Source: Betaproteobacteria bacterium (lineage in GTDB: Bacteria; Pseudomonadota; Gammaproteobacteria; Burkholderiales; Burkholderiaceae). Taken from it: a stretch of 8,218 bases of DNA. The notes below the pieces were generated by a model that did no database searches, was not told where the DNA came from, and saw only the letters and a program-made list of their open reading frames with translations. Numbering within the stretch: the first letter of the stretch is position 1; every line of letters begins with the position of its first letter. Below are positions 5,437 through 8,218 of the stretch, in pieces. The stretch covers positions 1 through 8,218 of the forward strand of contig JAGWXN010000147.1 in the NCBI GenBank assembly GCA_018969885.1. The letters are read 5' to 3'. Position numbers and translations under genes: made by a program.

Positions 5437-6275
5437 TGAGCGAAGCCCAGACCGAACCCGCCTCCGCCCAGGCGTTTGCCGGGCGCGGGTCGCTGGAGTC
5501 GGCCGCGCCGCTCCTTCAGGTGGAGTCGCTCAGTTTCGGCCCGGCCGGGCAGGCGCTTGCCGAGCCGCTCTCGTTTACGCTGGAACGTGGCCGTTGCCTC
5601 GTGTTGCTGGGGCCCAATGGTGCCGGTAAGACCAGTCTTATGAGAACGCTGATCGGCGCCTTACCTGCGCTGGGCGGCAGCATCCGCTGGGGTGGGCAGG
5701 TGCTCGCGGGAATGACTGATCGCGAGCGGGCATCGATGGTGGCTTTTGCCGCGCCGCGACCGGTGGATGAGGGGGCGTTTACCGTCGAGCATCTGACGCT
5801 GCTTGGCCGGGTGGCTGCGCGCGGGGTATGGAACAGCGTAACCGCCGCGGATCGTGAGCGCGCGGCCGAAGCGCTCGCGCTCCTCGGGCTGGAAGCGCTC
5901 CGGGATCGCGTGCTCGCCCGGCTCTCTGATGGTGAGCGGCAACTTGCCCAGATTGCCCGTGCGCTCGCCCAGGATGCGCAGGCGCTGATTCTCGATGAAC
6001 CCGCAGCCAGCCTGGACCTGGCGCGCCAGGCGTCGATCCTGGCAACAGTTCGGACGCTGCTCGAGGGCGGCCGCGCGGTGGTGCTGAGCACGCATGATCC
6101 CAACCATGCGCTCGCGATTGCCGATCAGGTGTTGTTGTGGGAGCCGGGGGGCCGGATTGCGTGGGGATCCGCGCCGGCGCTTCTGCAGCCCGCCCGGCTG
6201 TCGGCTGCGTATGGCGTGGAGGTCAGGCGCTATTGCGCCGATGACGGTGCGACGCTGTTCGGTCTGCGTAACTGA
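5433..6275 (+). CDS. FecCD-type importer ATP-binding protein with atypical Q-loop
   Basis: Cytoplasmic ATPase partner of the preceding permease. It has 280 residues from ATG 5433. Walker A GPNGAGKTS (60-68), signature LSDGERQ (164-170), Walker B ALILDEP (184-190, catalytic Glu189), D-loop ASLD (192-195) and His221 in STHDPNHAL are all present, so it should hydrolyse ATP. Two departures from BtuD/FecE norms: the signature reads LSDGE rather than LSGGE, and the Q-loop glutamine seems absent, since the stretch MVAFAAPRP (102-110) replaces the usual VAYVPQ-type motif. From memory, LSDGERQ members of the family often lack this glutamine, so it may be a subfamily trait and not decay. About 25 extra residues rich in Ala, Ser and Glu precede the domain. 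The last 46 bases overlap the end of the convergent VWA gene. Substrate unknown; see the permease entry. Confidence 0.93.
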   Translation: MMSEAQTEPASAQAFAGRGSLESAAPLLQVESLSFGPAGQALAEPLSFTLERGRCLVLLGPNGAGKTSLMRTLIGALPALGGSIRWGGQVLAGMTDRERASMVAFAAPRPVDEGAFTVEHLTLLGRVAARGVWNSVTAADRERAAEALALLGLEALRDRVLARLSDGERQLAQIARALAQDAQALILDEPAASLDLARQASILATVRTLLEGGRAVVLSTHDPNHALAIADQVLLWEPGGRIAWGSAPALLQPARLSAAYGVEVRRYCADDGATLFGLRN

Positions 6276-7501
6276 ACTGGGACCGGAGCGGCGAGTGCGT
6301 TGGGCAGGCGCTCAAGACTCTTGAGGTTATGGACCGGCAGCATCGCATCGACCGAAGGAAGCAGTGCGCGAACGCCGGCTGCGCGGGGCTCGAAGCCTTC
6401 AAAGCGCAGAAGCGGATTGAGCCAGATGACGCGACGCGCATGACGGCGTAGCCGCGCAGCCTCGGCCGCGAGCAGCGTGCTGTCCTCGCGGTCCAGCCCG
6501 TCGGTCAGTAACAGCACGGTGGTGCGCGAGCCCAGTAGCCGCCGCGCCCAGAGCGTGTTGAATGAGGCGAGGCAGCTGCCCAGCCGGGTGCCACCCCCCC
6601 AGTCGATGATGTCGGCGAGCGTGCTTCGTACCGCTTCATCGGGGTCGCGGTGCCGCAACCGGCGGCTGATTCGCGTGAGGCGGGTTCCGAGCGCGAGTGT
6701 CTCCGTGCGTGGATCGGCGGCGGTGAGCGCATGGGCCCAGTGCAGCATCAGGCGCGCATAGCGCTGCATCGAGCCCGAGACATCAAGGAGCAGCACGAGG
6801 GTCTGCGCTCGTCGTCGCGGTTCGCGCCGCAGCAGTTCGATGGCAAGCGGCGAGCGCGCGGCGCGCCGCAGGCTTGCGCGCAGGTCGGGCGTACCGCGTC
6901 GGGCAGGGCGCGATCGACGCGTACGCTCCTCGGGCAAGTTGCGGGCGAGCAGGGCGGCCCGCTCGGCCGCCTCGTTGAATTCCTCGACCGTCATGGCGCG
7001 GAAGTCGGTGGCGCGCAACTGTTCGTCACGGGAATAACCGCCTGAGCGCTCCCTGGCCTCGGTCGGCGTGACCGGTGCTGCCGCACGCGCGGCGCGCAGG
7101 CTTGCGAGCGCACGTGCCACGCGCTGATTCGCAGCAAACCGGAGCGCGGACGAATCGCCCTCGGGATCACTGCCCGCGGGCATGTGGGGGGCCGAGCGGC
7201 TGGCTGCACCCGGAACGGCTTCACCCGCGCGCCCCAGCAGTGCCTGCTCCATGAGACCGGGCTGAAAAATGGCGTCGAATAGCGCATCGAACACCGGCCG
7301 ATGCTCGGGGGCATCGACCAGTACGCCCGCGAGCGCGCTACGAACATCCTCGCGCTGTTCGATACCGATGATGGCCAACGCCTCGGTGGCGACCAGCGCC
7401 CGTTCAGGCCCCACGCGCAGGCCCGCCTCACGCAGCAGTCGCACAAAGATCATCAGGTTGCGGACCAGCTCACCTGACGCGGCGGGCGCGATCGAGGTCA
7501 T
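6230..7501 (-). CDS. CoxE-like von Willebrand factor A domain protein
   Basis: Cytoplasmic VWA protein of the CoxE type, 423 residues. The N-terminal half (about 1-225) is the CoxE-specific helical, Arg/Ala-rich part with the conserved-looking DFRAMTVEEFNEA (166-178). The VWA domain (about 233-400) has a complete metal-ion-dependent adhesion site: DVSGSM (240-245, DxSxS), the threonine in GGGTRLG (302-308) and the aspartate in LTDGLDRED (332-340). WLNPLLRFEGFEPRAAGV (360-377) is a typical CoxE signature. CoxE works with a MoxR-type ATPase (CoxD) in maturing the Mo-Cu site of CO dehydrogenase; related pairs sit beside other Mo hydroxylases, although MoxR-VWA pairs also serve other enzymes. It lies 14 bases after the MoxR-like gene on the minus strand. 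No clear Shine-Dalgarno sequence precedes ATG 7501. About 20 extra C-terminal residues overlap the convergent ATPase gene. Confidence 0.92.
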   Translation of the reverse strand: MTSIAPAASGELVRNLMIFVRLLREAGLRVGPERALVATEALAIIGIEQREDVRSALAGVLVDAPEHRPVFDALFDAIFQPGLMEQALLGRAGEAVPGAASRSAPHMPAGSDPEGDSSALRFAANQRVARALASLRAARAAAPVTPTEARERSGGYSRDEQLRATDFRAMTVEEFNEAAERAALLARNLPEERTRRSRPARRGTPDLRASLRRAARSPLAIELLRREPRRRAQTLVLLLDVSGSMQRYARLMLHWAHALTAADPRTETLALGTRLTRISRRLRHRDPDEAVRSTLADIIDWGGGTRLGSCLASFNTLWARRLLGSRTTVLLLTDGLDREDSTLLAAEAARLRRHARRVIWLNPLLRFEGFEPRAAGVRALLPSVDAMLPVHNLKSLERLPNALAAPVPVQLRRPNSVAPSSAQ

Positions 7502-7515
7502 TGCAGGCGCACGGA

Positions 7516-8218
7516 TCAGGCGGGAGGCGGTGCAGACAGCGGCGCGTCTGAGCTCACCCGGTCGATATCTTCCTGGTGCTTGAGGAGTACGCCGAGCGTG
7601 GCGTCAACCCGCTCGCGATCCAGCGCCACCGCATCAAGCGCCTGCAGTGCACGCACCCAGTCGATGGTCTCGGCCACGCCGGGGGGCTTGAAGAGCGCCA
7701 TCGTGCGCACCCGTTGCACAAACTCGACCGCCTGACGGCTGAGCGAGGCCGCAGCCTCCGGGGCACGGCGCCTCACGATCTCGAACTCACGCTCGGTATC
7801 GGGATAGTCGAGCCAGTGGTAGAGGCAGCGACGCTTGAGTGCATCGCGTAATTCGCGCGTGCGATTGGAGGTGATCACTACGTACGGCGGATGTAGCGCC
7901 TGCAGGCTTCCCAGCTCGGGGATGGTGATCTGGTTTTCGCCCAGCATCTCCAGCAGAAACGCTTCGAAGGGTTCGTCGGCACGGTCGAGTTCATCAATCA
8001 GCAGGACCGCCGGCACTGGTGACAACAGGGCCTTCAGAAGCGGCCGCTCGATCAGCATCTCGCGCCGGTAGAGATCGCGTGCGATCCGCGGCGCATCAAT
8101 CGGGCCCGATGCTTCCGCAAGCCTTATTTCAAGCAGCTGCCGCGAGACATTCCATTCGTACGCGGCTTGAGCAATATCAAGGCCCTCGTAGCATTGCAGA
8201 CGGATGAGCGGTGCCTGC
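7516..8218 (-). CDS. MoxR/CoxD-like AAA+ ATPase, C-terminal part (5' end beyond window)
   Basis: Partial gene: 233 codons are read, and the frame stays open to the right edge, so the N-terminus with Walker A lies outside. The visible fragment starts with PLIRLQCYEGLDIAQAAYEW (fragment residues 3-22), a hallmark of CoxD/MoxR ATPases, followed by LLEIRLAEA. Walker B is LLIDELDRAD (72-81, bases about 7975-8004), and sensor 1 with its arginines is VVITSNRTRELRDALKRRC (113-131). The C-terminal lid ends with PPGVAETIDWVRALQ (178-192). These AAA+ chaperones act with VWA partners to remodel or insert metal centres into target enzymes. An internal ATG at 8058 is not the start, because conserved sequence continues upstream of it. 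It is probably the promoter-proximal gene of a two-gene or longer operon with the CoxE-like gene. Whether its target is a Mo hydroxylase cannot be told from this window. Confidence 0.93.
   Translation of the reverse strand, partial: QAPLIRLQCYEGLDIAQAAYEWNVSRQLLEIRLAEASGPIDAPRIARDLYRREMLIERPLLKALLSPVPAVLLIDELDRADEPFEAFLLEMLGENQITIPELGSLQALHPPYVVITSNRTRELRDALKRRCLYHWLDYPDTEREFEIVRRRAPEAAASLSRQAVEFVQRVRTMALFKPPGVAETIDWVRALQALDAVALDRERVDATLGVLLKHQEDIDRVSSDAPLSAPPPA

Noticed and set aside
5516..6107. Minus-strand open frames opposite the FecCD-type ATPase
   Set aside because: Ser/Arg/Ala-rich and without domains, while the plus strand has all ABC motifs.
1..8218. Signs of mobile elements, phage, CRISPR, tRNA or rRNA
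   Set aside because: Nearly every base is within a recognised gene. I saw no transposase, integrase, spaced direct-repeat array, terminal inverted repeats or RNA-gene landmarks, and codon use looks even across the window.

Overview
The window is dense, high-GC coding DNA (about two-thirds G+C by eye). It carries eight protein genes and almost no non-coding sequence. The first gene, an Mrp/ApbC ATPase, reads like the Burkholderiales (betaproteobacterial) form of that protein, so a betaproteobacterial chromosome is the best guess. I see no rRNA, tRNA, CRISPR array, insertion sequence or phage gene.

Layout, left to right. (1) 1-1067, plus strand: mrp/apbC, an Fe-S cluster carrier P-loop ATPase. 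The window opens one base inside its start codon. (2) About 1147-3970, plus strand: modA-modB-modC, a complete molybdate ABC importer with ATGA/GTGA-type overlaps at its gene joints. (3) 3975-4364, minus strand, tail-to-tail with modC: a short ModE-type DNA-binding protein without a molybdate-sensing domain. (4) A 34-base divergent gap (4365-4398) with an imperfect dyad and back-to-back -10-like elements. (5) 4399-6275, plus strand: a FecCD-family permease and its ATPase, a type II (BtuCD-like) importer with no binding protein in the window. (6) 6230-7501 and 7516 to the right edge, minus strand: a CoxE-like VWA protein preceded by a MoxR/CoxD-like AAA+ ATPase that runs off the window.

How the genes may work together. 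The recurring theme is molybdenum: molybdate uptake (ModABC), a ModE-like regulator, a second importer of a family that includes the MolBC molybdate/tungstate transporter, and a MoxR-VWA pair of the kind (CoxD/CoxE) that helps mature molybdenum hydroxylases such as CO dehydrogenase. Mrp could serve the same enzymes, because Mo hydroxylases also carry [2Fe-2S] clusters. The individual family calls are strong. Linking the FecCD importer and the MoxR-VWA pair to molybdenum is inference from gene neighbourhood, and no Mo enzyme lies in the window. The parts most worth a second look are the minimal ModE, the symmetric and apparently leaderless divergent promoter beside it, and the FecCD importer of unknown substrate.
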